DNA from: Kangiellaceae bacterium
Lineage (GTDB): Bacteria > Pseudomonadota > Gammaproteobacteria > Enterobacterales > Kangiellaceae
Length of the DNA: 64,000 bases
Direction of reading: 5' to 3'
Assembly: GCA_026196875.1 (NCBI GenBank)
Contig: JAPHTP010000094.1
Span: forward strand, 31,265 to 95,264
Shown in pieces: positions 47,025 to 57,400 of this stretch (position 1 is its first letter; each line of letters starts with the position of its first letter). The position numbers and the translations under genes were made by a program. The notes under the pieces are model-generated. The model saw nothing but the letters and a program-made list of their open reading frames with translations, did not search any database and was not told the origin of the DNA.

Positions 47025-47070
47025 AAAGCGCGTCTGCCGGGAATTCTGACTAGTTAAAAAGTATTAAGTC

Positions 47071-47775
47071 ATGTCCATACCAGCCAACTTAAACAAGTTG
47101 CAACAGCATATTGATTATCAGTTTAAGCAGCTGGCTTTGTTACAACAAGCACTAACCCATCGCTCTGCTCACCATCAGCATAATGAAAGGCTAGAATTTT
47201 TGGGAGACGCAGTTTTAGGAAATATTATAGCTGAACAACTCTTCCAGCAATTTCCGCAAGCCGATGAAGGCCAGCTTAGTCGATTGAGGGCTTTCTTAGT
47301 CAAGGAAAAAGCGCTATTTGAATTGGCACAGCGCCTTAAATTGGGTGACTATCTACGACTCGGCAGCGGAGAGCTGAAAAGTGGCGGTTTTCGTCGAGCA
47401 TCTATATTATCTGATGCATTTGAGGCCATTATCGGAGCCGTATATTTGGATAGCGGCTTCAATACAACCAGAAAGGTGGTTCTTCAGATTTATCAACAAG
47501 AACTAGAGTCTTTATCCATCGAAATGGCCCAAAAAGATCCGAAAACTCGCTTGCAAGAATGGCTTCAAGCTAGAAATCATGACACTCCTACTTACCAGGT
47601 TACCAAAGAAATTGGCAAAGACCATGCTAAAACCTATTGGGTAAAGTGTGAAGTTAGCTATCAATCTCTGACGAGTGAAGGAAAAGGGACTAGCCGTCGA
47701 AAAGCAGAGCAAGATGCGGCACAGAATATTTTAGAGAAAATTACTAATGTCTCAACATCAAATACCTCAGCCTGA
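47071..47775 (+). CDS. rnc: Ribonuclease III
   Basis: Double-strand-specific endoribonuclease for rRNA and regulatory RNA processing. The 234-residue product has the nuclease domain with [13 protein letters not shown] (about 36-48) and a second acidic site ([14 protein letters not shown]), then a double-stranded RNA-binding domain (about 155-225). It overlaps era by 29 bases, a sign of tight coupling. Confidence 0.97.
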   Translation: MSIPANLNKLQQHIDYQFKQLALLQQALTHRSAHHQHNERLEFLGDAVLGNIIAEQLFQQFPQADEGQLSRLRAFLVKEKALFELAQRLKLGDYLRLGSGELKSGGFRRASILSDAFEAIIGAVYLDSGFNTTRKVVLQIYQQELESLSIEMAQKDPKTRLQEWLQARNHDTPTYQVTKEIGKDHAKTYWVKCEVSYQSLTSEGKGTSRRKAEQDAAQNILEKITNVSTSNTSA

Positions 47776-48670
47776 TACCAAATGTGGATTTGTCGCTTTT
47801 GTCGGCAGACCCAACGTAGGCAAATCGACCCTCCTTAATCAGCTTTTAGGGCATAAACTCAGTATTACTTCGCGCAAGCCACAAACAACTCGCCATCGAA
47901 TACTCGGTATCGATACTTTGGATAACGCGCAAATGATATACGTTGATACACCTGGGTTACACCGGCAAGAACCTAAAGCGATAAATCGTTTGATGAACAG
48001 GGCGGCATCAAGCTCCATCGAAGATGTGGATTACGTGGTTTTTGTTGTGGAGCCAGATCGCTGGACTGATGATGATGAGTTAGTATTGGAGCATTTAAAG
48101 TCGACTAACACGCCGGTTATTTTGTTTATTAATAAGGTTGATAAGTTGGAAAACAAAGAGAAATTACTTCCGCAGCTAGATTTTCTCTCCAAAAAGCACG
48201 ATTTCGACCATATTATTCCTGGGGCAGCGCTAAAAAATCAACACGTCGAAGATTTAAAGAAGTACTTGTTGGAAGCGATGCCTGCGAGTGAATTTATATT
48301 TCCTGAAGATTACTACACCGACAGAAGTGAACGATTCCTGGCGGCAGAAATTATTCGCGAAAAGTTGATTAGGCAATTAGGTGACGAGTTACCTTATTCT
48401 ATCACCGTAGAGATAGAACAATTTAAAACTGATGAAAATGGATTGTTACGCATCAGCGGATTGATTTTAGTTGAACGTAAAGGGCAAAAATCAATTGTGA
48501 TCGGTAAAGGCGGAAGTCGCCTTAAGCAAGTAGGCAGTGATGCACGTATAGATATGAGTAAACTGTTCGGTCAAAAAATATTCCTCGAACTTTGGGTGAA
48601 AGTAAAGGATGGGTGGGCAGATGATGAACGTGCGCTACGCTCGCTTGGTTTTGATGATTATAAAAAATAG
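47747..48670 (+). CDS. era: GTPase Era
   Basis: Essential GTPase that binds 16S rRNA and assists small-subunit maturation. The 307-residue product has G1 [13 protein letters not shown]3 DTPGLH and G4 NKVD, and a C-terminal KH domain (about 210-290; [13 protein letters not shown]). The ATG lies inside the end of rnc. The conserved core begins about 13 residues in, as usual for Era. Confidence 0.98.
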   Translation: MSQHQIPQPDTKCGFVAFVGRPNVGKSTLLNQLLGHKLSITSRKPQTTRHRILGIDTLDNAQMIYVDTPGLHRQEPKAINRLMNRAASSSIEDVDYVVFVVEPDRWTDDDELVLEHLKSTNTPVILFINKVDKLENKEKLLPQLDFLSKKHDFDHIIPGAALKNQHVEDLKKYLLEAMPASEFIFPEDYYTDRSERFLAAEIIREKLIRQLGDELPYSITVEIEQFKTDENGLLRISGLILVERKGQKSIVIGKGGSRLKQVGSDARIDMSKLFGQKIFLELWVKVKDGWADDERALRSLGFDDYKK

Positions 48671-48697
48671 GAACCTGTTTGTCACAGGCGGATTCCT
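48669..48697 (+). promoter_or_regulatory. Hairpin covering the recO ribosome-binding region
   Basis: AGGAA-CCTGT (48669-48678) pairs with ACAGG (48684-48688) and TTCCT (48693-48697) around a 5-base loop, with a 4-base bulge. The right arm ends directly at the GTG start of recO, and the only ribosome-site-like bases (AGGCGGA) lie inside it. The structure could limit recO translation until ribosomes leaving era open it. Inference from sequence only. Confidence 0.4.
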
Positions 48698-49504
48698 GTG
48701 AGTCAAACTGAAAGTCAAATTTATGCGTATGTGCTTCATTCGAGACCTTTTCAGGAAGCCAGCGCCATAATCCAGGTTTTTAGTCTGGAATTAGGGCGTA
48801 TGTCTTTAATCGCCAAAGGATTAAAAGGCAAAAATTCTCAATCAAGAAAAGCCCTGTTGCAACCCTTTCAGCCGCTACAAATAAGTTATCTGGGAAAAAG
48901 CGATCTAAAAACACTAACCCATTGTGATAAGTCGATTGCCAGAGATCTGTCCGGAGCCACCGCAACAGAAGTTGAATTGCAAATTGAGCCAATGTCTATT
49001 ATCACTAATGCCGATAAGTTGGCTTGTGGCTACTATGCCAACGAAATTTTAATTCGTGCTTTGCCCGAGTTTCATGAGTTTAGTGCTATATATCAAGCAT
49101 ATCAGCGCCTATTAAGTGGATTGTCACTCACTGAAGTTTGTTTGCCTTTATTGCTCAGAAGTTTCGAAGTAGCGGTTTTATCTGAACTTGGCATTGCGCC
49201 TGACTGGCATTTTGATATTCAGCACGAACCAATTGATCAAGATAAAACATATCATTTCATTCCTCAGAGCGGCTTCGTTGTCTGCGAGCCAAAGACTGGT
49301 TATTCTTCACAAAAGCAAACTAACTCGAGTAATCAACGGGAGTTTTCTGGTCAAACTATTTTGGGGCTCGCAAACGGAAAAATTAGGGAAGCGGATTTGA
49401 AGTCTGCACAACAACTTTCTCAATTCTTATTACGAGAGATTATTGGCGAAAGACCTTTACAGAGCCGAAAAATGTGGCAACATAGCCGCAATAATCAAAA
49501 TTAA
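48698..49504 (+). CDS. recO: DNA repair protein RecO
   Basis: RecF-pathway protein that loads RecA on gapped DNA. The 268-residue product has the N-terminal OB fold (YVLHSRPFQEASAIIQVFSLELGRMSLIAKGLKG) and an alpha-helical C-terminal part. The start is GTG, 27 bases after era, within a short hairpin. Length (268) is slightly above the E. coli protein (242), from a Ser/Gln/Asn-rich insertion near residue 207-220. Confidence 0.95.
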   Translation: MSQTESQIYAYVLHSRPFQEASAIIQVFSLELGRMSLIAKGLKGKNSQSRKALLQPFQPLQISYLGKSDLKTLTHCDKSIARDLSGATATEVELQIEPMSIITNADKLACGYYANEILIRALPEFHEFSAIYQAYQRLLSGLSLTEVCLPLLLRSFEVAVLSELGIAPDWHFDIQHEPIDQDKTYHFIPQSGFVVCEPKTGYSSQKQTNSSNQREFSGQTILGLANGKIREADLKSAQQLSQFLLREIIGERPLQSRKMWQHSRNNQN

Positions 49505-49600
49505 GAACTGTGGTTTACTGTGTGGCGAGAAAACAATCGTAGCGTGGTAAAAGATAACAGAATAAAGTGAACAAATTGCAAAATATAAAGAGGTATTCAA

Positions 49601-50341
49601 ATGCCTGAATTCAATCCAATATTACTCGGTGTTAACGTTGATCACGTTGCAACCTTACGTCAAGCTCGCGGCGTTAACTATCCGCAAGTGGTTCAGGCTG
49701 CACTTGTTGCAGAACAAGCGGGAGCCGATGGAATTACAATTCATTTGCGTGAAGACCGCCGCCACATTCAAGATAGGGATGTCCAGTTAATCAGTGAGTG
49801 TATTAATTCTCGATTAAATTTAGAAATGGCTGTAACCGATGAAATGATCGCCATCGCCAAAAAAAACAAACCAGAATATGTATGTTTGGTGCCGGAAAAA
49901 AGAGAAGAGTTAACTACCGAAGGCGGCTTGGATGTTTGTGGAAATAAGGAGCGGATTAAACAAGCATGTGATGAATTAGGCGCCGAAGGAATTAAAGTGT
50001 CATTGTTTATTGACTCTGAACCGAGACAAATTGAAGCTGCTTACCAAGTAGGCGCTCCTTATATTGAAATTCATACCGGGCATTATGCCGATGCGACTGA
50101 CTATGTGACTAGAGAAGAGCAATTTAGACTCATTTGTGATGGCGTTAAGTTTGCCAAGGATGTTGGGTTAGTAGTCAACGCCGGGCACGGTTTGCATTAT
50201 CACAATGTTGCACCTATCGCCGCGATTAAGGATATTTATGAGCTTAATATTGGTCATTCTATAATTGCTCAATCGGTATTTAGCGGCTTAGAAAAAGCGG
50301 TAAGGGATATGAAACAAATTATGTTGGATGCCCGCCGGTGA
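49601..50341 (+). CDS. pdxJ: Pyridoxine 5'-phosphate synthase PdxJ
   Basis: Final ring-closing enzyme of vitamin B6 synthesis; condenses 1-deoxy-xylulose 5-phosphate with amino-acetone phosphate. The 246-residue TIM barrel has [16 protein letters not shown] at the start, HLREDRRHI, and [10 protein letters not shown] near the end. A clear GAGG site precedes the ATG. It overlaps acpS by 4 bases. Confidence 0.98.
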   Translation: MPEFNPILLGVNVDHVATLRQARGVNYPQVVQAALVAEQAGADGITIHLREDRRHIQDRDVQLISECINSRLNLEMAVTDEMIAIAKKNKPEYVCLVPEKREELTTEGGLDVCGNKERIKQACDELGAEGIKVSLFIDSEPRQIEAAYQVGAPYIEIHTGHYADATDYVTREEQFRLICDGVKFAKDVGLVVNAGHGLHYHNVAPIAAIKDIYELNIGHSIIAQSVFSGLEKAVRDMKQIMLDARR

Positions 50342-50721
50342 GTATCGTCGGAACCGGGATAGACATTTGCGAGATTAATCGCGTAAAGGAGTCGCTTGAA
50401 AAATACGGTGAAAAATTTGCTGCTAAAATCCTTCATCCTAATGAATTGAACAGACTAAAAGACCATCGCCTTGCTGAACGGTTCTTAGCTAAGCGATTTG
50501 CTGCTAAAGAGGCTTTTGCAAAAGCGCTCGGTACGGGGATTGCCCAAGGGGTAACGCTTCCAGCCATTGAAGTAGCCAATGACGAATTGGGCAAACCATA
50601 TATTATCCTACACGGTAACTCGGCTAAAGTTTGTGATGAAAAATTTGTGAATTGCCGTATTCATCTGAGCATAAGTGACGAGAAACACTACGCTGTAGCT
50701 CAAGTAATTATCGAGTGTTGA
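50338..50721 (+). CDS. acpS: Holo-[acyl-carrier-protein] synthase AcpS
   Basis: Transfers 4'-phosphopantetheine to the acyl carrier protein. The 127-residue product has the family start [12 protein letters not shown] and the magnesium/substrate motif [23 protein letters not shown] start overlaps the pdxJ stop (GTGA). It is the last gene of this housekeeping run; the mreC cluster follows after an unusual gap. Confidence 0.97.
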   Translation: MSIVGTGIDICEINRVKESLEKYGEKFAAKILHPNELNRLKDHRLAERFLAKRFAAKEAFAKALGTGIAQGVTLPAIEVANDELGKPYIILHGNSAKVCDEKFVNCRIHLSISDEKHYAVAQVIIEC

Positions 50722-50918
50722 GTGACGCAGGAACGGTAGATAAAGATCTAAAGTGTTATCTTTCGACAAACGGAACCATCTTCGAAATTAATTATCCAAA
50801 AGTCAGTCTAGGTGTGTTAAGGGCTATCTCTGAAAATAGAGATGGATCCTCTAATGGGTCTGGGCTAAAATACCAAAACTTTCACAAATTCAACTAGTTA
50901 TCTTGTAAGGCAGTAACA
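50722..50918 (+). other. acpS-mreC junction region
   Basis: 197 bases with no confident gene. A GTG-initiated frame of 60 codons (50715-50897) overlaps the acpS end, stops at TAG 50895-50897 and is in the same frame as mreC. Its product resembles nothing I know and it may be chance. A perfect hairpin ATCTCT-GAAAAT-AGAGAT lies at 50826-50843 and a TAAAAT box at 50866-50871. The expected mreB gene is absent. Confidence 0.5.
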
Positions 50919-51770
50919 ATCAAAACGCTTTTTGCTCAGGGCACATCACATACCACACGGCTTTTTATCGCTGTGGTTTTATCCTGTGCGTTGATGTTTA
51001 TTGATCATCACCAGCAGCATTTAAAAGGGCTCAGAAAAGCGATAGGAACTTTTATCACGCCGATAGTGTTTTTAGCCGAAATTCCAGGAGAATTTTTTGC
51101 ATGGGGTGGGGAAAACCTCATGACTCGCAGCCAGTTGCGTCAAGAAAACACCCGCTTAAAAAATGAATCTTTGATTTTAAAGGCACAATTGCAGCAATTT
51201 GTGTCCATTCAAGCCGAAAATGCTCGTCTAAGAAATCTACTTGGAAATGTTAATCGGCAAGTTGAGCGGCGTTTAGTCGCTGAAATTATCCAGATTGATA
51301 GCGATCCATTCAGCCTTAGATTCTTGATTAACAAGGGGAGTACTGATGATGTCTTTGTAGGCCAAACCGTGATAGATGCCTATGGAATTGTCGGCCAAGT
51401 TGTTGAAGTTACCGCTATGACTGCACGAGTGTTAATGATTTCCGACGCAACCCATGCGATCCCGGTGCGAGTTAACCGTAACGGAGTAAGGGCAAATCTG
51501 ATTGGAACCGGACAAATTAATACTCTGGCGCTGGAGTTTGTACCGGATACTACTGACATTAAAGTTGGTGATTTGCTATTGAGTTCGGGGTTAGGTGAGA
51601 GATTTCCTGATGGTTATCCCGTCGCTACTGTGACCCATGTTTCACATAATCCAGGAGAGGACTATGCCACTATTTGGGCAACTCCGTCGGCCCACCTGGA
51701 ACAAAGTGCCTTAGTATTGCTGGTTTGGACCGATAAAAAGCAGGAGGAAATTGGTGCAAGCCAAGAATGA
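50919..51770 (+). CDS. mreC: Rod shape-determining protein MreC, apparent AUC start
   Basis: Periplasmic scaffold of the elongasome that links MreB, MreD and the PBP2/RodA synthase. The first usual start codon in frame is GTG at 50973, which would begin inside the membrane helix. The frame is open upstream to a TAG at 50895, and residues encoded from 50919 (IKTLFAQGTSHTTRLFIAVV) restore the typical MreC cytoplasmic start and membrane helix. There is no ATG, GTG or TTG in that stretch, but AAGG lies 8 bases before ATC at 50919. I therefore place the start at the ATC. A coiled coil (about 80-115) and the MreC beta domains follow. mreD overlaps the end. Confidence 0.85.
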   Translation: MKTLFAQGTSHTTRLFIAVVLSCALMFIDHHQQHLKGLRKAIGTFITPIVFLAEIPGEFFAWGGENLMTRSQLRQENTRLKNESLILKAQLQQFVSIQAENARLRNLLGNVNRQVERRLVAEIIQIDSDPFSLRFLINKGSTDDVFVGQTVIDAYGIVGQVVEVTAMTARVLMISDATHAIPVRVNRNGVRANLIGTGQINTLALEFVPDTTDIKVGDLLLSSGLGERFPDGYPVATVTHVSHNPGEDYATIWATPSAHLEQSALVLLVWTDKKQEEIGASQE

Positions 51771-52239
51771 TTCAAAAGGGAGTTTGATCATTGTATTAAC
51801 ATTTGCAATCGCAATGTTGATGAATGTCATGCCTTTGCCTGCTGTGATAGCCATGTTCAAGCCTGACTGGGTTGCCCTGGTGTTAATCTATTGGGTTATG
51901 GCTCTACCCAGTCGAATTGGGGTACTTTACGGTTGGTTGATAGGCCTATTTGTCGATGTGCTTTATGGGACTTTGTTTGGGATCCATGCGATCTCTTTGG
52001 CTATCGTAGCCTTTATCATTCAAATGATTTATCACAGACTAAGACTGTTCCCCAGATGGAAACAGGCCATTAATGCTGCGGTAGTTGTTGGAATACATCG
52101 TTTGTTGGTTGCTACATTGTCAGGATTAGTCGAACCTGTCCATATTGACATGAGTTATTGGTACCCATTGATAGGGGTCGCATTATTTTGGCCTTGGGTG
52201 TTTATTCTACTAAGGGACGTGCGCCGCAAGTTCTGTTGA
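51754..52239 (+). CDS. mreD: Rod shape-determining protein MreD
   Basis: Integral membrane partner of MreC. The product of about 161 residues has five hydrophobic segments and the conserved PDWVALVLIYWVMALPSRIGV and GLFVDVLYGTLFGIHA stretches. The GTG at 51754 is preferred because AGGAGG ends 6 bases before it; the in-frame TTG at 51751 is only 3 bases away. It overlaps mreC by 17 bases. Confidence 0.95.
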   Translation: MQAKNDSKGSLIIVLTFAIAMLMNVMPLPAVIAMFKPDWVALVLIYWVMALPSRIGVLYGWLIGLFVDVLYGTLFGIHAISLAIVAFIIQMIYHRLRLFPRWKQAINAAVVVGIHRLLVATLSGLVEPVHIDMSYWYPLIGVALFWPWVFILLRDVRRKFC

Positions 52240-52313
52240 TTTTGAAAATCTGTTGATAGACATCGACTCACTCAAAATCACTTAGTTGTTAAGACAAAGG
52301 AGCATAATTCACG

Positions 52314-52925
52314 ATGCTGGTATCAGCGAACCAAGTTCATTTAATCCTTGCGTCCAAATCACCTCGACGACGGGAGTTATTAGCCCAAATAGGTGTGAAC
52401 TTTGAAGTTGTAAATGTTGATATTGACGAGTCGGTCAAAGACAAAGAAGAACCTTTATCTTATGTTAAGCGAGTGACCCTCGAGAAAGGGAGGGCTGCAT
52501 TAGCAAGTGAACAGTTATGCGCTATAGAAAACTACCAAAATAAACCTGTCCTATCAGCAGACACGTGCATTATTCTAGATGGAACTGTTCTAGGCAAACC
52601 GCAAGGCAAAACCAAGGCGGTAACCATGATAAATCAGCTGGCGGGAAGAACTCATCAGGTCGTAACTGCCGTCGCCATTGTCAGCGACGTTTTTACCCAG
52701 GTTGAGCTATCTGTTTCAAAGGTTAAATTTGCGTCGTTAGATCAGGAGCAAATTTTGCGCTATTGCGAAACTGGTGAAGGATTAGACAAAGCAGGCGGGT
52801 ATGCTATTCAGGGATTGGCTGCTCAGTTTGTCGAGGCTATTGAAGGCAGTTATTCTGGCATTGTTGGACTACCTTTATATGAGACCAGCAAACTAATTAA
52901 AAATTACCTAGAGTTAACTTCATGA
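52314..52925 (+). CDS. maf: Maf-family nucleoside triphosphate pyrophosphatase
   Basis: Hydrolyses modified or canonical nucleoside triphosphates (dTTP/UTP type in the YhdE branch) to monophosphates; linked to septum inhibition in some bacteria. The 203-residue product has the family start LASKSPRRRELL, the SADTCIILDG site and GGYAIQG near the end. It sits between mreD and rng as in other Gammaproteobacteria. A GATTTTGA/TCAAAATC inverted repeat (52238-52279) lies upstream. Confidence 0.96.
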   Translation: MLVSANQVHLILASKSPRRRELLAQIGVNFEVVNVDIDESVKDKEEPLSYVKRVTLEKGRAALASEQLCAIENYQNKPVLSADTCIILDGTVLGKPQGKTKAVTMINQLAGRTHQVVTAVAIVSDVFTQVELSVSKVKFASLDQEQILRYCETGEGLDKAGGYAIQGLAAQFVEAIEGSYSGIVGLPLYETSKLIKNYLELTS

Positions 52926-54394
52926 AAGAAGAGATTCTGATCAATGTAACACCTCAAGAATCACGCGCCGCAGTGATTGAAAATGGTATGTTGCAGGAAA
53001 TTTATATCGAGCGTGATTCCAGTCGTGGTTTGGTAGGTAATATCTACCGCGGCAAAGTTATCCGTGTCCTACCTGGGATGCAAGCGGCATTTATCAATAT
53101 CGGTCGAGAACGTTCTGCGTTTTTACATGCAGCAGAAATACTGCCCATTTCGGAAACAGAGCTCATTGAAAATGAGAATATTACCACGCCTGATATTAAT
53201 GAGTTATTGCATGTTGGACAGGCTATTACGGTCCAGGTGATTAAAGATGAAATCGGTACTAAAGGAGCTCGTTTAACTACCCATTTAACAATACCATCTC
53301 GCTATTTGGTTATGATGCCAGACAATCAACATATCGGCGTTTCGCAGCGTATTGACGACGAAGATGAACGTCAAAGATTGAAAGATGTTCTTAATGTTAG
53401 GGAGCAAAATAAAGAGGCTTCCGGATACATAATTCGAACTGCGGCAGAAGGTGCTGGTGCTGATGAGCTACAAAGAGACGCAGACTTTTTGGATAGGTTA
53501 TGGCACACAATTAGGCAAAAAATCAAAAAAGCCAAAGCGCCCAAGCTTGTGTATGAAGATTTGGATCTGCCGCTGCGCTTAATTCGTGATTTAGTACCTT
53601 CTGATGTAGAAGTGATTAAGGTTGATTCAGAGGAGGTTCATCCTCGTTTGCTATCATTTGTAGATGAATTTGTTCCAGGGGTAAAGTCTTGTGTTGAGCT
53701 CTACCAAGGAGAGCGCCCAATTTTTGACGCTTATAATGTTGAGGACGAAATTGAAAAGGCGCTGCATCGAAAAGTTCAACTTAAATCAGGCGGCTATTTA
53801 ATCATTGAGCAAACTGAAGCGATGGTAACTATCGACGTTAATACCGGCGCATTCGTTGGTTATAGAAATTTGGAAGATACAATTTTTAAAACTAACTTGG
53901 AAGCTGCTTCTGCGTTAGCCCGCCAGCTTCGTTTAAGAAACTTAGGCGGCATGGTAATAATTGATTTTATCGACATGAAGGATGAAGAGCATAAAAGGCA
54001 AGTCTTAAGAACTTTAGAGAAAGCACTGGAAAGAGACTACGCTAAAACCCATATTTCAGAGGTTTCTTCACTTGGTTTAGTTCAGATGACGCGTAAACGT
54101 AATCGAGAAAGTTTAGAGCATCTTTTGTGTGAACCGTGTCCAACTTGCGAAAGTCGTGGCAGTATTAAAACACCGCAGACTATCTGCTACGAAATTTTTA
54201 GAGAGTTATTCCGTTCTGCGCGGGCTTATGAAGCTCAGAAATATCTAGTTTTGGCTTCACAAGAAGTTGTCGATAGGATGTTGGACGAAGAAGCTTCTCA
54301 TTTGGCCGAGTTGGAGTCAATGATTGCTAAACCTATCAGATTTCAAGCCGAGCGACTTTACACACAAGAGCAATTTGACGTCGTACTGATGTAA
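52922..54394 (+). CDS. rng: Ribonuclease G
   Basis: RNase E/G-family endoribonuclease that matures the 16S rRNA 5' end. The 490-residue product has an S1 domain (about 35-125), the catalytic magnesium site TIDVNTGAF, the conserved RNLGGMVIIDFIDM, and the zinc link CEPCPTC (about 401-407). It lacks the long C-terminal scaffold of RNase E, so RNase G. It overlaps maf by 4 bases (ATGA). Confidence 0.97.
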   Translation: MKEEILINVTPQESRAAVIENGMLQEIYIERDSSRGLVGNIYRGKVIRVLPGMQAAFINIGRERSAFLHAAEILPISETELIENENITTPDINELLHVGQAITVQVIKDEIGTKGARLTTHLTIPSRYLVMMPDNQHIGVSQRIDDEDERQRLKDVLNVREQNKEASGYIIRTAAEGAGADELQRDADFLDRLWHTIRQKIKKAKAPKLVYEDLDLPLRLIRDLVPSDVEVIKVDSEEVHPRLLSFVDEFVPGVKSCVELYQGERPIFDAYNVEDEIEKALHRKVQLKSGGYLIIEQTEAMVTIDVNTGAFVGYRNLEDTIFKTNLEAASALARQLRLRNLGGMVIIDFIDMKDEEHKRQVLRTLEKALERDYAKTHISEVSSLGLVQMTRKRNRESLEHLLCEPCPTCESRGSIKTPQTICYEIFRELFRSARAYEAQKYLVLASQEVVDRMLDEEASHLAELESMIAKPIRFQAERLYTQEQFDVVLM

Positions 54395-54410
54395 TTGTTA
54401 AAGAATCAGC

Positions 54411-57400
54411 TTGACGGATAAAAGTGTGACAAAAAATAATGCAGCAGATAACAGTGTGAACCAAGAAAAAGGATTCACATTAACCAAATTATTTACCTAT
54501 GTGGTAAATAAGCTTTGGTTGTTGCTGGCAACGTTAATAATTCTAACTGCGCTGGCATTTACATTGCTACGCCTGTTGCTTCCCCATATTGACTATTTTA
54601 AATCGGATATTGAGGCCTGGGTAGAACAACAGTATCAGATTGAACTCGATGTTGAACAACTAACCGCCGGGTGGGGAGCGTCCGGTCCAGTGATCTCCGC
54701 TTCTGGAATTAAGGTGCGCTCGAAAGACGGTCAATTGAGCTTGCTTAGCGTGGGAAATTTATCAATTTATGTTGATGGTTTAGGCTCTATCCTCTCCAAT
54801 CAATTTGTTACCGAAGATATTTCTATTGATGGTGCAAATTTAAACTTTATGTTAGATAAAAAGTTGGGAGTGAGAATCGAACCTTTGGAAGACTCACTGG
54901 CAACTCAGTCACCTCAGTTTGAACAAACCAGCAAAACCCTTTTATCTTCTTTATTCGCACAAAAGAAAGTGAATATTGGTAATTCAAAAATCAGGCTTGA
55001 AACCTTAACCGGCAAACAGTTTGATTATTCAATAGAAAAATTTGCCGTAAACAACTATGACGAAATTCATCAACTTACAGGACAACTAAGTGACCAGTTT
55101 ACGGGAAAAATAAAAGTTGTCGCCGAAATCGTTGGTGATCCATCTGATAAAGACAGCCATACTTCGCTTTTTATAGAGGGCCGAGGTGTTCAATTGGCCG
55201 AACTTCCCGTAATGCAAAGCAATCAAAGGTTAAAGCCTGATCAGGGGGAGTTAAGCTGGCGGGTGTGGGCTGATTGGCAAGATGATCGTTGGCAACGAGC
55301 GATTGGTGATGTTGAAATAAAAGAACTAGTTTGGCTAGAAGATTTTCAGAATGCTGAGTCGAGTGATGAAGCGTTGGTAGCAATTGAGAATATATCGACT
55401 CGCTTTAATTGGAAATTTGAAAAGGAAAAGCAAGGCATATTTTTTCTAAAAGATATGAACTTGGTTGAATCTATTGCCGGTGCCTCACAGACAACTCAAT
55501 TACCCAATATCTACTTAGTCTACTCTAATACCCAGGAAGAAATTCTTCAGTGGGACTTGATTACACACGACATAAAAGTCAGTCAGTTTACAGAGTATAT
55601 GGACTTGCTTGCGGGTGCTTCGATAGAGCAAAGTATTTTTGCCGACTCGGGTTTAACGCTTGATGTTAACTATCTCGGGGCTCGGTTCGTTAAACAAGAG
55701 CGCGTTTGGAATTCACCTATTTTGATTACGGAGTTTGCTTCGTTAAGTTACGATGAACTAGTTGGCGTACCCAAAATTAAAGGCCTAAATGGCGTGGTTT
55801 CAGTTTTTGAAAACCAAGGTAGTGCGGAACTTTACGCGAATGACATTGAACTCGACTTTAATGGACTTTTTCGTAATAGCCTGTTTGCGGATAAGTTGCT
55901 TGCAAAGATGCATTGGTCTGGGGATGAAAATCGTAGACTTAACTTGGTAATCGACACGCTTTCAATTGAGAACAGCGACTTGAAGCTTAGCGCTAAATCT
56001 CGCTTTTTCTATCAAGATGAGGAGCCTGTGCTATCTCTCTTTGCTGAAGTTTCCGATATAGATGCGTCTAAAAAATCACTGTATTTACCGACTCAAATAA
56101 TGGAGCCCTCGTTAGTTGAGTATCTGGATAACAGTGTCCAGTCAGGCACTTTACCTTTGGTTAAGGCGGTTGTGCATGGACCACTTCAATCTTTTCCTTT
56201 TGATAATAGCGAAGGAGTATTTTCTATCTTAGGGAATTTAGAAAATTCTACTTATAAATATTTGCCTGAATGGCCTGTTGCGAATGACTTTTCCGCGAAG
56301 TTGTTGTTTGAAGGTAACGGTATGGACTTGCAGGCATTAAGTGGAAATTCAAAAGGTAATAAAGTGAATTTCGCTCGAGCTGTTATTGTTGATTATAGTG
56401 AAGAGAATACGCCATTTTTATTACATTTAGATGTGACTAGCACTGATAATAATGGAAGGGATTTACTTCTAGAAACACCGCTTAAAGATATAGCCAATGG
56501 GCTTGCAGACTTCGATGTTAATGGGCAGCTCAATACTAAAATAGACATGAGTTTGGGCTTAGATGATTCGTCAAATTTAAAACTCAAAGGCGAAGTTACA
56601 CCGCTAAAAAATCGCGCAAGTGTAAAGTTGGATAAGGTGATAGTCAACAAACTAAATGGAAAAGTAAACTTCTCTGAACGAGGGGTAGAAAATAGCCGGT
56701 TAAATGGCATTTTCTATGACGAGCCGATGAGAATTGATTTGACCGAGAAAGTTATTGAAAGATCTGGCGAGCAAAGCTCAAGTGTTATCAACGCAAAAGT
56801 CAGCGGAAAGATAAACGAAAAAGTGATTGTTGAGTATATTGGTGAGACTTGGGGCGGATTTTTTAATGGAACTTCGAATTTTTCCGCAGAGGTCAACGTC
56901 TTTGGCGGTGAGCAGTCGACTCAAGCATTAGTCGAAATAAACTCAGATCTTAAAGGGATTTCCATAGATTTACCTGATGAACTCAATAAACCAAAAGATA
57001 GCAGTACTCCGCTTAATTTGAAGATCGAACTTGGTGATAAACAAAGTGTACTAGACATTTATTGGCAAAAATTAAAAGGAAAGTGGGCATGGAATAATGC
57101 TTCTGGCGATACGACCGGAGCGGTATTTTATTATAACCAGGACAAAGAACTTTCCGACAACGTCGCAGACGAGTTGTTTATTGAAGCTACGGTTGATGAA
57201 GTGAATTATGAGCTTTGGTCTCCACTAATCGAAAAGCTACATTTGGAAAAACAAAAAAAAGAAACATCTAAGAATAATCTTAAAGTTGGTTTTACCCTAA
57301 AAATAGGCAAATTAAACAATGAGTGGCTACCGGTCGAGCAACTGGAAGTAGCAGCTCACAAACCCGAAGCCGGACATTGGATTTTTGGTATTCATAGCAA

